DNA of 64,000 nucleotides. It comes from an uncultured Caulobacterales bacterium (GTDB taxonomy: Bacteria; Pseudomonadota; Alphaproteobacteria; Caulobacterales; Caulobacteraceae). The stretch is taken from assembly GCA_903858685.1 (NCBI GenBank), contig CAIOJR010000101.1:30763-94762 (forward strand), given 5' to 3'. Below the pieces are notes generated by a model, which did no database searches, was not told the origin of the DNA, and saw only the letters and a program-made list of their open reading frames with translations. Shown here one piece after another: positions 1 to 9,961 of the stretch; the stretch's first letter is position 1, and every line of letters begins with the position of its first letter. The position numbers were made by a program, and so were the translations under genes.

Positions 1-1
1 A

Positions 2-979
2 GGCCTGCGATTCGGGGTCTATTATTCCGGCGGAATCGACTGGAGCTTCAATCCGGAGCCGCTGTCGACCCTTGCCGACTTCATGGGCTCCGTTCCCGGC
101 GGGGCCTATCCGGCCTATGCTGAGGCGCAGGTGCGCGAGCTGGTGGCGCGATATGAGCCGGACCTGTTATGGAATGATATTTCCTGGCCGCAGGGGCAGG
201 CGGCCATCACCCGGCTGTTCAGCGACTATTACAAGGCCGTGCCGCAAGGCGTGGTGAATGATCGCTGGACGGCGGCCACTTTCGCGTCGCGCCTGCTGCG
301 GTTCCGCCTGATGCGTCGCCTGGTGGATGGCCGGATCAAGCGTCACCTGAAGGCCCATCCTGACGCCGTGGAGGGGGTTATTCCGCCGGTGGTCCCGCAT
401 AGCGACTTCCGAACGCCGGAATATACGCGCTTCCCGACCATCCAGAGCAAGAAATGGGAAGCCACGCGCGGCATGAGCCATTCTTTCGGCTTTAATCGCA
501 ATGATCGCGAAAGCGACTATGCCAGCCCGCAGACTCTGCTGGCGGATTTCATCGACGGCGTATCCAAGGGCGGAAACCTGCTTCTCAATGTCGGTCCGAT
601 GGCGGACGGAACGATCCCGCAGCCTCAGCTGGAGCGCTTGCAGGCCTTCGGCGCCTGGTTGCGGGTCAATGGGGCGGCCATCTATGGGGCGAGCCCCTGG
701 CGGGAAGCCGATGTCCGGACCGAGGCTGGCGCGCCGGTCAGGTTCACCTGTCGCGACGGGCGGCTGCATATCATTGTTCTGGGCGCGCCTGAGGGCGTTG
801 AGCTGCGTCTGGATGATCGCCTGCCCTTGGACGAGGTGGGCCAGACCGGGCATCTGTTGTCGAACGCCTCGCCCGTGACGGCGGCGCTGGAGGGGGGGCA
901 GACGGTATTGAGGTTCACCCACCCGCTCAGCGGTGAATTCGCGCCTGTCATTTCACTGACGCGGGAGGCCGCAGGGTAG
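2..979 (+). CDS. Alpha-L-fucosidase (GH29), C-terminal part; 5' end cut by window
   Basis: Frame open from base 2 (GLRFGVYYSGGIDWSFNPEPL...LLWNDISWP...GVVNDRW...SKGGNLLLNVGPMADGTIP), typical GH29 motifs; stop TAG at 977-979. Confidence 0.9.
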   Translation, partial: GLRFGVYYSGGIDWSFNPEPLSTLADFMGSVPGGAYPAYAEAQVRELVARYEPDLLWNDISWPQGQAAITRLFSDYYKAVPQGVVNDRWTAATFASRLLRFRLMRRLVDGRIKRHLKAHPDAVEGVIPPVVPHSDFRTPEYTRFPTIQSKKWEATRGMSHSFGFNRNDRESDYASPQTLLADFIDGVSKGGNLLLNVGPMADGTIPQPQLERLQAFGAWLRVNGAAIYGASPWREADVRTEAGAPVRFTCRDGRLHIIVLGAPEGVELRLDDRLPLDEVGQTGHLLSNASPVTAALEGGQTVLRFTHPLSGEFAPVISLTREAAG

Positions 980-1364
980 CTTCCGGCCGCTTCGCTCGTC
1001 GGCTGTCGATTTCGATCACATTTTGTTGCATGGAGTTGCATTGAAATATGATCAGTGAAATGATGGTTTTCGGCTGACGTATTAGTCGTCTTTAATCGTT
1101 CGCATCGTACTGATATATTCTTTTCCTGTAATGATTGAATTTCATAATATTAAAACCCGTCTCACCTGCGAGGGGTGTGGTTTTATATTCCAATTTGATT
1201 GACGGTTCGCAATCAATACTAATTATTTGCGATTTATTTTGCGGATTTGTAGATTTTAAACTTAATAATGCTCATTGACGATCTTCGGTTTTTGTATTCA
1301 CTCTAATTTTCAATCTCCATGTCGGGGCATGACTGTTTTCAGTTCCCTGTGTCTGGGTGGTGTG

Positions 1365-2039
1365 ATGACTGAAAACAAGTCAGACCGGAGCCGCGAAGAA
1401 ATTGTCGCCCCGACCCGCACCGATCCCGCGCGACGGCGCACGCCATTGCAGGCGCGTGGACAGGCCACCGTTGAGACGATTCTGGAGGTGACGGCGCGAC
1501 TGGTGGACGAGGTCGGTCATGAGGCGGTGAATACGAACCTGATCGCATCCACGGCCGGCATAAATGTCGCGACGCTTTATCAGTATTTCTCCAACAAACA
1601 GGCGATTTTGCTGGCGCTTTTCGAGAGGCAAACCGCCGTGCGTGTGAAGGTTCTGGAGCAGAACTTCACCAATATTGGTATCGATCTGCCGTGGCGCGAG
1701 ATGATTTATCGGTCTATCGACGCCATGGCGGACATGCGCATGGAGCAGCCGGGATCAGTGGGGATCCGGCTGGCGGTGCTGGCGACGCCAGAACTGGTTG
1801 GTTTCGCTCAGAGGGCCAACAAGAGCGCGTCCGAGGCGCTGGCGCGGTCTCTGGTGCGTATGTGCGGGATCCCTCTGGAGCGCGCTCAACTGGTCTCCGC
1901 CGTCTGTACAGAGTTTGGAATTGCGCTGATGGATTTGTGGATCCAGCGCGACCCCCGTCATGACCGGTCGGTGCTTGAAGAGATGAAAAGGGTCTATGTG
2001 GCCTATCTGGCGACCTATCTGGAGCCCGGCGGCGCCTAG
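1365..2039 (+). CDS. TetR/AcrR family transcriptional regulator
   Basis: N-terminal HTH 'VNTNLIASTAGINVATLYQYFSNKQAILLALF'; ORF can extend to TTG at 1275, ATG at 1365 preferred. Confidence 0.88.
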   Translation: MTENKSDRSREEIVAPTRTDPARRRTPLQARGQATVETILEVTARLVDEVGHEAVNTNLIASTAGINVATLYQYFSNKQAILLALFERQTAVRVKVLEQNFTNIGIDLPWREMIYRSIDAMADMRMEQPGSVGIRLAVLATPELVGFAQRANKSASEALARSLVRMCGIPLERAQLVSAVCTEFGIALMDLWIQRDPRHDRSVLEEMKRVYVAYLATYLEPGGA

Positions 2040-2134
2040 AGCCAACACCGACGAAGCGGACACCGGCTCGTCGCAGAAATTGCTCTGATTATATAGGGTT
2101 ATGAGCAAAATCCTATCCAATCGGATCGGATACT

Positions 2135-3484
2135 CTAGGCTTGAGCCTTGCGACGGCTGAGCCAGGCATAGACGGGCGCGGATGCGACCATGAGCAGGGC
2201 GGCGTAGAGGGCGGATCTGTGGTCCTCTGCGATGGTCAGTCCCAGAAAGATGACTGAGCCTGCGAGCACAACGCCGGTCGAGACCGGATACCCCCAGGCC
2301 CGAAAAGGACGCCGCGCCTCTGGCTCTTTGAAGCGCAGCACGAACAGGGCGACATAGGTCGAGACATAGTTCAGCACGAAGATCACCGCCGCCACGGCGA
2401 CCAGCTGCTGCAAGGTGCCGCTCATGACCAGCGCGCAGGCGCACAGGGCGGTCAGGGACAGCGCAAGGCGCGGCGTGCCGGCGGCGCCGATCTCTGTCGC
2501 GCGATCGGTGAAAAGTCCGTCGCGCCCGGCCGCATACAGAATGCGCGGCGCGACCAGCAGGATCGCATTCACCAGCCCCAGCAGGGTCAGGATGGAGACG
2601 ATGGTTACAAATTGCGCCCCGCCGCCCGGAATGATCAGCCCGGCGATGTCTGCGGCGGGTTGGGTCGAGCGGGCGAGTTCGGCGAAGGGCAGGGCGTGCA
2701 GAAACCCCAGATTGATCAGCGTATAGAGCGCAGTGACCAGCACAGCGCAACCGATCATGGCGCGCGGAATGGTGCGGGGTGCGTCCAGCGTCTCCTCCGC
2801 CATATAGATGGCGCCGTACCAGCCGTCATAGGTCACGATGACCGAACGCAGGGCCGTGGTCACGCCCGCAACCAGTCCTACCGACAGCGCCAGGGCATGT
2901 CCGCTCGACAGGGCCCCGGCTGCGACAGGCCTGGGCTGAATAGCAGGATGGATGACGAAGCAGGCGACGGTCAGGGCGATCAACAGCACGCCCACCGCGG
3001 CGCTGATGCTGTTCTGCAAGAGCCCGCCAATGCGAATGCCGATCCATTGCAGTCCTGCAAACAGGGCTATGATCGCCACCGCCGAAACGGGGCGCCAAAT
3101 GACGGGGGCATGGGTGAGGTCGGTCAGGAACTCCGCCCCGGTCAAGGCGACATAGGCGATGGTGATGCAGTTCTGGATCCAGTCGTTCCAGCCGATGGCG
3201 AAGCCGAAACCCCGACCGAAAGCGCGTCGGGCATAGACATAGAATCCCCCCGCCGTCGGCGACATGGCGGCCAGTTCAGATACTGAAATAGCGCCCAGCG
3301 TGGCGTAGAGCCCGCCAAGGATCCAGATCGGCGCCACGAGCGCAGGGCCGCCCAGAGCCGCGGCCACGGTTCCGGGCAGGCGTAATATGCCCACGCCCAC
3401 CGTATTGCCAAAGGCCAGCGCAATGGTGAAACCGACGCCGAATATCCGGCGCAGCGAGCGACTGGCGGTCCCTGACGCGGTCAC
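2135..3484 (-). CDS. APC family amino acid permease
   Basis: 449 aa, about 12 hydrophobic segments, 'GFTIALAFGNTVGVGILRLPGTVAAALGG...ELAAMSPTAGGFYVYARRAFG'. Confidence 0.88.
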   Translation of the reverse strand: MTASGTASRSLRRIFGVGFTIALAFGNTVGVGILRLPGTVAAALGGPALVAPIWILGGLYATLGAISVSELAAMSPTAGGFYVYARRAFGRGFGFAIGWNDWIQNCITIAYVALTGAEFLTDLTHAPVIWRPVSAVAIIALFAGLQWIGIRIGGLLQNSISAAVGVLLIALTVACFVIHPAIQPRPVAAGALSSGHALALSVGLVAGVTTALRSVIVTYDGWYGAIYMAEETLDAPRTIPRAMIGCAVLVTALYTLINLGFLHALPFAELARSTQPAADIAGLIIPGGGAQFVTIVSILTLLGLVNAILLVAPRILYAAGRDGLFTDRATEIGAAGTPRLALSLTALCACALVMSGTLQQLVAVAAVIFVLNYVSTYVALFVLRFKEPEARRPFRAWGYPVSTGVVLAGSVIFLGLTIAEDHRSALYAALLMVASAPVYAWLSRRKAQA

Positions 3485-3497
3485 CGGCGTAGCGTGG

Positions 3498-4304
3498 TCA
3501 GAAGCGCAAGGACAGACAGCTCAGGCCGCCGTCCATCTTGCGAAACTCGCTCATCTCCAGCGCCAGGGTGTGATAGCCCAGACGCTCCAGTTCAGCGGCG
3601 AACTTGGGATAGCCGCAGGCGATGATCACCCGGTCATTCACCCGGATGCAGTTGGCCGCATAGCCTTCTTCCGGCGCCAGTCTGACCAGCTCAAAGCGTT
3701 CAAATGCGGGTAGAAGCGGCACGTCATGGGCGATGGCCATACGGTTGTCGCCCAGATACGAAATGCCAGTCTTGAGATGTAACAGGCTGTCTATGCTGCG
3801 GATGTCGACGATTTCCGAAGCATAGCCCATGCCTTCCAGGATGGCGGACAACTGGCGCGCGCCCTCTTCGTTGGTGCGGGCGGTGACGCCGATCAGCACC
3901 ACGCTGTCGGTCTCGCAGATGTCGCCGCCATCCAGCGTGCCGGGCGCCTCGATCCGGTGCAAGCTGTCGTACATTGCGCTCAGGGTCGCGCCAATGGCGG
4001 CGATCTCCCCGCGGCGACTATCGGCGCCCGGGCGGGTGATGACTGCGCCTCTGGCGGTGATGACGGCGGCGTCCTCCACAAAGGTGGAGTCAGGATAGGC
4101 CTCGTCCGCTGGCAGGATAGATATGGACAGACCGATGTCTCGCAACGCCTGGGCATAGGCGGCGTGCTGGGCCAGCGCCCTGGCGACGTCCGGGCGGCCC
4201 TCTGTGCTTGTGGTCACGCCGTCAGCAAAATTGCTGCTGGGCTGGCGAAGAACGGCGCGGGTGAACTGGGTGGACAAGGGCGCAAATCCTGAGGCTGTGA
4301 TCAC
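3498..4304 (-). CDS. Dimethylarginine dimethylaminohydrolase / amidinotransferase-superfamily hydrolase
   Basis: 'DSTFVEDAAVI', 'GTLDGGDICETDSVVLIGVTARTNEEGARQL', 'LHLKTG', 'MDGGLSCLSLRF' match DDAH pattern with catalytic Cys near C-terminus. Confidence 0.87.
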   Translation of the reverse strand: MITASGFAPLSTQFTRAVLRQPSSNFADGVTTSTEGRPDVARALAQHAAYAQALRDIGLSISILPADEAYPDSTFVEDAAVITARGAVITRPGADSRRGEIAAIGATLSAMYDSLHRIEAPGTLDGGDICETDSVVLIGVTARTNEEGARQLSAILEGMGYASEIVDIRSIDSLLHLKTGISYLGDNRMAIAHDVPLLPAFERFELVRLAPEEGYAANCIRVNDRVIIACGYPKFAAELERLGYHTLALEMSEFRKMDGGLSCLSLRF

Positions 4305-4376
4305 TCATGGGTAAGGCGCCGTTGCGCGGCTGTCGATCCTTTAACCGCGTTGCGCCCCGACAGGGTCTGAATACAA

Positions 4377-4415
4377 AAAGGGCGGACACAGTCGATCCGA
4401 CCGCGCCCGCCCTTT
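4377..4415 (-). terminator. Rho-independent terminator downstream of thiolase gene
   Basis: Inverted repeat AAAGGGCGG (4377-4385)/CCGCCCTTT (4407-4415), T-run on minus strand. Confidence 0.7.
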
Positions 4416-4435
4416 CTTCAAGGCCTGACTGGAGA

Positions 4436-5608
4436 TCAGTTATAGATTTCGAACAGACCAGCGCCGCCCTGACCGCCGCCGATGCACATGGTCACCACGC
4501 CCCATTTGGCGCCGCGACGACGGCCTTCCTGCAGCAGGTGGCCGGTGCAGCGCGCGCCGGTCATGCCAAAGGGGTGGCCGATGGCGATGGAGCCGCCATT
4601 GACATTGTACTTGGCGGGATCGATGCCCAGCTTGTCACGGCTATACAGGCACTGGCTGGCGAAGGCTTCGTTGAGTTCCCAGATGTCGATGTCGTCGACG
4701 GTCAGGCCCTGACGCTTCAACAGCTTGGGCACGGCGAAGACCGGGCCGATGCCCATCTCGTCCGGCTCGCAGCCCGCCGCCGCCCATGACACGAACCGCC
4801 CCAGGGGTTGAAGCCCGCGGCGCTCCGCCTCCTTGGCCTCCATCAGCACGACCGCGGCCGCGCCGTCCGAAAGCTGGCTGGCGTTTCCTGCGGTGATGAA
4901 CTTGCCGGGCCCCTTCACCGGTTGCAGGCTGGCCAGACCTTCAAGCGTGGTTTCGGGGCGATTGCACTCGTCGCGATCAACCACATAGTCGACCAGCGAT
5001 TCTTCCTTGGTCTCCTTGTTGACGACCTTCATCCTGGTCGCCATCGGGACGATCTCGTCCTTGAACAGGCCAGCCTTCTGGGCGGCGGCCATGCGGCGTT
5101 GGGATTCGAGAGAATATTCGTCCTGATATTCGCGGCTTAGCCCATAGCGTTCAGCCACAATATCGGCGGTGTCGATCATGGCCATGAAGATGGCCGGCGC
5201 GATGTTCAGAAGCTCCGGGTCAACCGATTCCTTTGGCACGCCGCCGCCGGGGACGGAGATGCTCTCCACGCCGCCTGCGACCACGCAGTCGGCATTGTCG
5301 CCGCGAATATGGTTGGCCGCCATGGCGATGGCCTGAAGCCCGGAAGAGCAGAAACGGTTGATGGAGACCCCGCCCGTGGTCTTGGGCATACCCGCCAGCA
5401 AGGCCGCCAGTCGTGCGATATTGGGCGCGGCGTGAGCGTTGTTGCCCAGATAGCAGTCCTCGACGAAATCAGCCTCCACGCCCGACTTGGCGACGGCGTG
5501 TTTGATGGCGTGAGCCGCCATGGACATGGGCGGCGTCACATTGAATCCGCCCCGGCCCGCCTTGGCCAGGCCCGTACGGGCATAGGAAACGATAACAGCC
5601 TCGCGCAT
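4436..5608 (-). CDS. Acetyl-CoA acetyltransferase / thiolase
   Basis: 390 aa; 'SINRFCSSGLQAIAMAANHI', 'NVNGGSIAIGHPFGMTGARCTGHLL', 'CIGGGQGGAGLFE'. Confidence 0.93.
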   Translation of the reverse strand: MREAVIVSYARTGLAKAGRGGFNVTPPMSMAAHAIKHAVAKSGVEADFVEDCYLGNNAHAAPNIARLAALLAGMPKTTGGVSINRFCSSGLQAIAMAANHIRGDNADCVVAGGVESISVPGGGVPKESVDPELLNIAPAIFMAMIDTADIVAERYGLSREYQDEYSLESQRRMAAAQKAGLFKDEIVPMATRMKVVNKETKEESLVDYVVDRDECNRPETTLEGLASLQPVKGPGKFITAGNASQLSDGAAAVVLMEAKEAERRGLQPLGRFVSWAAAGCEPDEMGIGPVFAVPKLLKRQGLTVDDIDIWELNEAFASQCLYSRDKLGIDPAKYNVNGGSIAIGHPFGMTGARCTGHLLQEGRRRGAKWGVVTMCIGGGQGGAGLFEIYN

Positions 5609-5704
5609 ATGGTCTTCTCCCTTTGTTGGTTAGGAGAAGTATGGCGGGCGAAATCGTCGCTGACAAACCCCTTGCTGAACTGGGCGTCATTTTCGTCGTC
5701 TTTT

Positions 5705-6649
5705 TCAGACCACGCGATGAAACAAGGGCGCGCCCTGCATGATGCGCCGACAGTTTTCCAGGGCGATGGTCAGGCTGCGTTGCAGGGTCTCCGGCGTCAG
5801 CCAGGCCACATGCGGCGCCAGAACGACATTGGGCAGGGCGAAGATCGGATTGTCCGCAGGCGTCGGCTCGGCGGCGAACACATCCAGACCCGCGCCTCGC
5901 AGACGGCCTGCGGACAGGGCGCTGAACAGCGCCGCCTCGTCCACCAATTCGCCCCGCGCAGTATTGATCAGCACAGCGCCGGGCTTCATGCGGTCCAGGG
6001 CGTCTGCATCGATCATGCCGCGCGTTTCGTTCGTGGCGGGAGCGTGCAGCGACACAATATCGGACCGCTCCAACAGTTCAGGTAGCGGGGCAAATGGATA
6101 GGGCGCATCGGCGTGCGCACGTCGCGCCGTATAGATCACCCGGGCGCCCAGCGCGGACAGAACCGGCGCAAGCCTTTGAGCAGACTGACCAAAGCCGACC
6201 AGCCCGACCGTTCGACCGCCGATCTCGCCGACCTGATCCAGCCGGGCTGCGTCCGGCCGCCAGCCCTGGCCACGGCGTGTGAGGGCGTCCAGATAAAGGG
6301 TCTGGCGCAGGACGGCGAACATCAGGGACAGGGCCTTTTCCGCAACGGCCTGACTGTTGGAGCCGGGCATGTTGCAAACCGCGACGCCAGCGGCCTGCGC
6401 CGCATCCAGCGCGATCGTGTTCACGCCCACGCCGATCTTCTGGATCAACTTCAGCCGCGGCGCAGCTCTGATGACCTCTGGCGTGACGGGCTTGAGCACA
6501 TGCAACAGCGCGTCGGCGTCAACCATCTCTTTGGCAAAAGCGGCTTCGTCCGCTTCGTCGATCACGATTACGGCGTCATCTGCGCCAAACACGTCAGCGA
6601 TTTGGCGGCGAAAGCCGGGGCTGGCCTTGTATTGCAGGACAATCTTCAT
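5705..6649 (-). CDS. D-2-hydroxyacid dehydrogenase (NAD-binding)
   Basis: 'GRTVGLVGFGQSAQRLAPVLSALGARVIYTARR', 'LINTARGELVDEAALFSAL', 'LAPHVAWLT'; start chosen at MKIVLQYKASP. Confidence 0.88.
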   Translation of the reverse strand: MKIVLQYKASPGFRRQIADVFGADDAVIVIDEADEAAFAKEMVDADALLHVLKPVTPEVIRAAPRLKLIQKIGVGVNTIALDAAQAAGVAVCNMPGSNSQAVAEKALSLMFAVLRQTLYLDALTRRGQGWRPDAARLDQVGEIGGRTVGLVGFGQSAQRLAPVLSALGARVIYTARRAHADAPYPFAPLPELLERSDIVSLHAPATNETRGMIDADALDRMKPGAVLINTARGELVDEAALFSALSAGRLRGAGLDVFAAEPTPADNPIFALPNVVLAPHVAWLTPETLQRSLTIALENCRRIMQGAPLFHRVV

Positions 6650-6826
6650 CTGAACCCAGTGTGCTGGCCAGGGAAAGCGCAGGCAAGACCTGCCCGCCGG
6701 GAAACCGAAAATCATCCGGATTCAGCGCCGCCGGATCAAGATTATGCCTTGTGCCCCTAGCACGGCCCACGCCTTGCCGTGCTAGCATTGGGCAGAACAA
6801 CACCCCGGCAGAGGGCGAAGGGCGCA

Positions 6827-8359
6827 ATGGCGTTGCAGCAGGACATCGATAATCGGATTCCGATCACCTGCGCGCTGATGCTGGCGACCCTGATGAACAC
6901 GCTGGACGGCACGATCGCCAATGTCGCTCTGCCGCATATTCAGGGCAGCGTTTCGGCGGCTCAGGATCAGGTGACCTGGGTGCTCACCTCCTACATCATC
7001 GCCACCGCCATCATGATGCCTTTGTCCGGCTGGCTATCCCAGAAGTTCGGACGCAAGCGCATGTTCATCCTGTCCATCGGCGGCTTCACCCTGGCCTCCA
7101 TGGCTTGCGGGCTGGCCACCAACCTTCCTGAAATCGTGATCTTCCGCATCATTCAGGGGCTGGCGGGCGCGTCGCTCATGCCCCTGTCGCAGACCGTCAT
7201 GTTGGACCTGTTCCCGCTCAAGCTCCTTCCGCGGGTCATGAGCATCTGGAGTGCAGCGATCATGCTGGGGCCGATTGCCGGTCCCACGCTTGGCGGCTGG
7301 CTGACGGAAAATCTTTCATGGCGCTGGGTGTTCTTCATCAACCTGCCCATTGGCGTCGGCGCGCTGGTGGTCCTGAACATGTTCATGGCGCGCGACGACG
7401 GCGGTCGGCAGAGACCCTTTGATTTTCTGGGTTTTGGCGCGCTCAGCCTGTTCGTCGGCGCCTTTCAGCTGATGCTTGACCGTGGGCCGTCGCAGGACTG
7501 GTTCGCTTCGCCGGAAATCATGATCGAGGCGGCGCTGGCCTTGCTGGGCCTCTATCTGTTCATCATCCAGACCGTGTCGGTGGAGCATCCCTTCTTTCCG
7601 CGCGAACTGGCGCGGGACGGCAATTTTGTCGGCGGCATCGTGGTCAGCTTCTTCGTCGGGGTGCTGCTCTTCTCCACCAGCGCCATCCTGCCATCCTTCA
7701 TGCAGAACCTGCTGGGCTATTCGGCCTTGCAAAGCGGTTATGCGAGCGTGACGCGCGGGTTCGGCTCTCTGTTCGCGTTCATACTGGTGCCGTCAATGAT
7801 CGCCAGACTGGGCGCCAAACCGACCTTGACCCTCGGCGTCCTGTTCAGCGGGGCCTCGCTTTTCCAGATGTCATGGTTCGACCTGTCCATGTCCACGGAC
7901 CTGATCCTGCTCTCAGGCTTTATTCAGGGGATCGGCGTGGGGCTGATGTTTGCACCGCTCAGCACGCTGACCTTCGCCACCCTGTCGCCGGTGTGGCGGC
8001 CAGATGGCACCATCTTGTCGAGCATGTTGCGCAGTCTGGGCTCCAGTGTCGGCATCTCCGTCGTGCAGGCGACCTTGACCAGCCAGAGCGCCGTCAGCTT
8101 CTCGCGACTGGCGGAGCATGTGACGGCGGGTAATCCAGCCCTTGCAGGCGCCCTTCCACGCGGCCTGTCGGCGGACTCGTCGGCTGGCATGCTGGCCCTG
8201 CGTGGTATGGTGACGCGCCAAGGCGCCATGCTGGCCTATGATTACATTTTCGCCTGGATGGCGCTGTTTGTGCTTTTGTTGCTGCCCCTTGTCCTGCTTC
8301 TGAAACGCCCGAATCCGACCGCCGCTCCACCGTCAGCGGCTGAATCGGTCAGTGAATAA
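6827..8359 (+). CDS. DHA2 family (EmrB/QacA-like) MFS drug transporter
   Basis: 14-TM-like; 'LMNTLDGTIANVALPHIQGSVSAAQDQVTWVLTSYIIATAIMMPLSGWLSQKFGRKRMF'. Confidence 0.92.
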   Translation: MALQQDIDNRIPITCALMLATLMNTLDGTIANVALPHIQGSVSAAQDQVTWVLTSYIIATAIMMPLSGWLSQKFGRKRMFILSIGGFTLASMACGLATNLPEIVIFRIIQGLAGASLMPLSQTVMLDLFPLKLLPRVMSIWSAAIMLGPIAGPTLGGWLTENLSWRWVFFINLPIGVGALVVLNMFMARDDGGRQRPFDFLGFGALSLFVGAFQLMLDRGPSQDWFASPEIMIEAALALLGLYLFIIQTVSVEHPFFPRELARDGNFVGGIVVSFFVGVLLFSTSAILPSFMQNLLGYSALQSGYASVTRGFGSLFAFILVPSMIARLGAKPTLTLGVLFSGASLFQMSWFDLSMSTDLILLSGFIQGIGVGLMFAPLSTLTFATLSPVWRPDGTILSSMLRSLGSSVGISVVQATLTSQSAVSFSRLAEHVTAGNPALAGALPRGLSADSSAGMLALRGMVTRQGAMLAYDYIFAWMALFVLLLLPLVLLLKRPNPTAAPPSAAESVSE

Positions 8360-8390
8360 CCCCTGATCTGAAGCGCCCGTGGAGGTCTGA

Positions 8391-9056
8391 ATGTCCGATT
8401 TCGTTCTGCATAGCGTGCCCGGCAGCCCCTATGGCCGCCAGGTTCTGATCACCCTGGAGGAGGTGGGCGCGACCTATCGGTTTGCGCCGATCGCGCCCGG
8501 CGCTTCGCAGTCGCCGCAGTATCGCCAGCTGCATCCCTTCGGGAAGATTCCCGCCCTGACCCACGGCGACTTCCACCTTTATGAGACCCAGGCCATCATT
8601 CGCTATATCGACCGGGTTGCGGGCGCTGGCGCTCTGACTCCGGCCGACCCCAAGGCCGCCGCCCGAATGGATCAGGCCTTGAACATTTCCGACTGCTATC
8701 TGTTCCAGGGGGTGGGAAATGTGATCGGATTCCAGCGCATTGTGGGCCCGATCCTGCTGGGGCTGACCACGGATGAGGCGGCCGTGGCGGCGGCCATGCC
8801 CCAGGCCCATACGGTGTTCAATGAACTGGGACGTCTATTGGGCGACCAGCGCTTTTTCACGGGCGAGGCTGTGAGCCTGGCCGATATTTCCCTGATCAGC
8901 CAGATGGACTTCCTGGCCGCGACGCCGGAATGGCGGGACCTGACCGGCGCCAACCCAAATCTGGCGAAGTGGCTGGAGCGCATGAACGCCCGGCCCAGCC
9001 TGTTGGCGACGACCTGGGAAAAGGTCGCCGCCATGGCTGCGGCGCCTCAGGCCTGA
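8391..9056 (+). CDS. Glutathione S-transferase family protein
   Basis: 'FVLHSVPGSPYGRQVLITLEEVGATYRFAPI...HPFGKIPALTHGDFHLYETQAIIRYID'. Confidence 0.92.
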   Translation: MSDFVLHSVPGSPYGRQVLITLEEVGATYRFAPIAPGASQSPQYRQLHPFGKIPALTHGDFHLYETQAIIRYIDRVAGAGALTPADPKAAARMDQALNISDCYLFQGVGNVIGFQRIVGPILLGLTTDEAAVAAAMPQAHTVFNELGRLLGDQRFFTGEAVSLADISLISQMDFLAATPEWRDLTGANPNLAKWLERMNARPSLLATTWEKVAAMAAAPQA

Positions 9057-9961
9057 TCGGCGTATCCGGCGTAGGAGTGCTTCAAGGACGCGTGGTTCAG
9101 CAGCATTTCAGCCTTCTGGACCTTGCCCGCCGCATCGAAAATCCGGGTCCTGACCCAGAAGCTTTCGGTGCGGCGGCTCTCCGCCAGGGCCACGACCTCT
9201 CGGCGGATAAGATAGTCCTCGCCCACGAAGAGCGGGCCGTCGAGCATGCGGATTTCCTGATCGGCGAACAGACCGACAGCCGGGCCCTTGACCGGAAAGG
9301 CGGCCTCCCGGCTGGAATATTCAGCCAGCACGCTGACCATCTCCAGCGGAATGATCGCCCGGCCCCAGGGCGTGCTGCCGGCGTCTGAATACCAGGGCGA
9401 GGTCTCGGTGATGGCCGAAAGCTTCTGGTTCAGCGAAAAGGGATAGAGCAGGCCCATATTCTGGTCCGGGTCCATCCGCACAGGCTCATCCTTCGCGCCG
9501 GTCATGCCCAGATGCAGGTCGGCAAGGATCAAAAGGCGCCCGGGTGGACGTAGGGCCGCCATGCGTTCTTCCAGCAAGGTCGCGCCGAAGTCGGGGCCAA
9601 GGCTGGCGCTGGCCTCCAGAACCGGCGTGCCGTCGGCCTTCTGCGCCCAGACGCGGGTTTGGGTGACGCCCGGTTTGGGGACTTCAGCAAAGGCGCGCAC
9701 CTCTTCACCCTCGACCACCATGTTCTGATAGTGCGCGCTGATGCAGCCCCGCTCGAACCAGGCCTCGCCCCAGATCTGGTGCAGAAGCGGCGGGAAGAGG
9801 CTGAAATGGGTCGGGCCTTCGATCGGACCGGCGCGGAAGCCAAGCTTTTCCGCCATGGCGTCGTCGTGGATGGATGCGTGGCCGCCATATTCCTGATCCG
9901 CCAGCATCTGCCGGGGCTGGCGCAATGGCCCTTCAAGGATCAGGGGGGTGTCGAAACTCAT
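9047..9961 (-). CDS. MaoC/hotdog-like protein of unknown substrate
   Basis: 304 aa; 'YGGHASIHDDAMAEKLGFRAGPIEGPTHFSLFPPLL' resembles (R)-hydratase/MaoC-like double hotdog. Confidence 0.6.
   Translation of the reverse strand: MSFDTPLILEGPLRQPRQMLADQEYGGHASIHDDAMAEKLGFRAGPIEGPTHFSLFPPLLHQIWGEAWFERGCISAHYQNMVVEGEEVRAFAEVPKPGVTQTRVWAQKADGTPVLEASASLGPDFGATLLEERMAALRPPGRLLILADLHLGMTGAKDEPVRMDPDQNMGLLYPFSLNQKLSAITETSPWYSDAGSTPWGRAIIPLEMVSVLAEYSSREAAFPVKGPAVGLFADQEIRMLDGPLFVGEDYLIRREVVALAESRRTESFWVRTRIFDAAGKVQKAEMLLNHASLKHSYAGYADQA

Noticed and set aside
2040-2134. Possible terminator (TATCC...GGATA) between convergent TetR and permease genes
   Set aside because: Only 5-bp arms with 9-nt spacer and no clear T-run; too weak to call.
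1755-2750. 331-aa minus ORF
   Set aside because: Spans antisense of TetR and alternate frame of the APC permease; not credible.
4436-5608. Thiolase as part of a dedicated PHB operon
   Set aside because: No phaB/phaC neighbours; adjacent genes are DDAH and a 2-hydroxyacid dehydrogenase.
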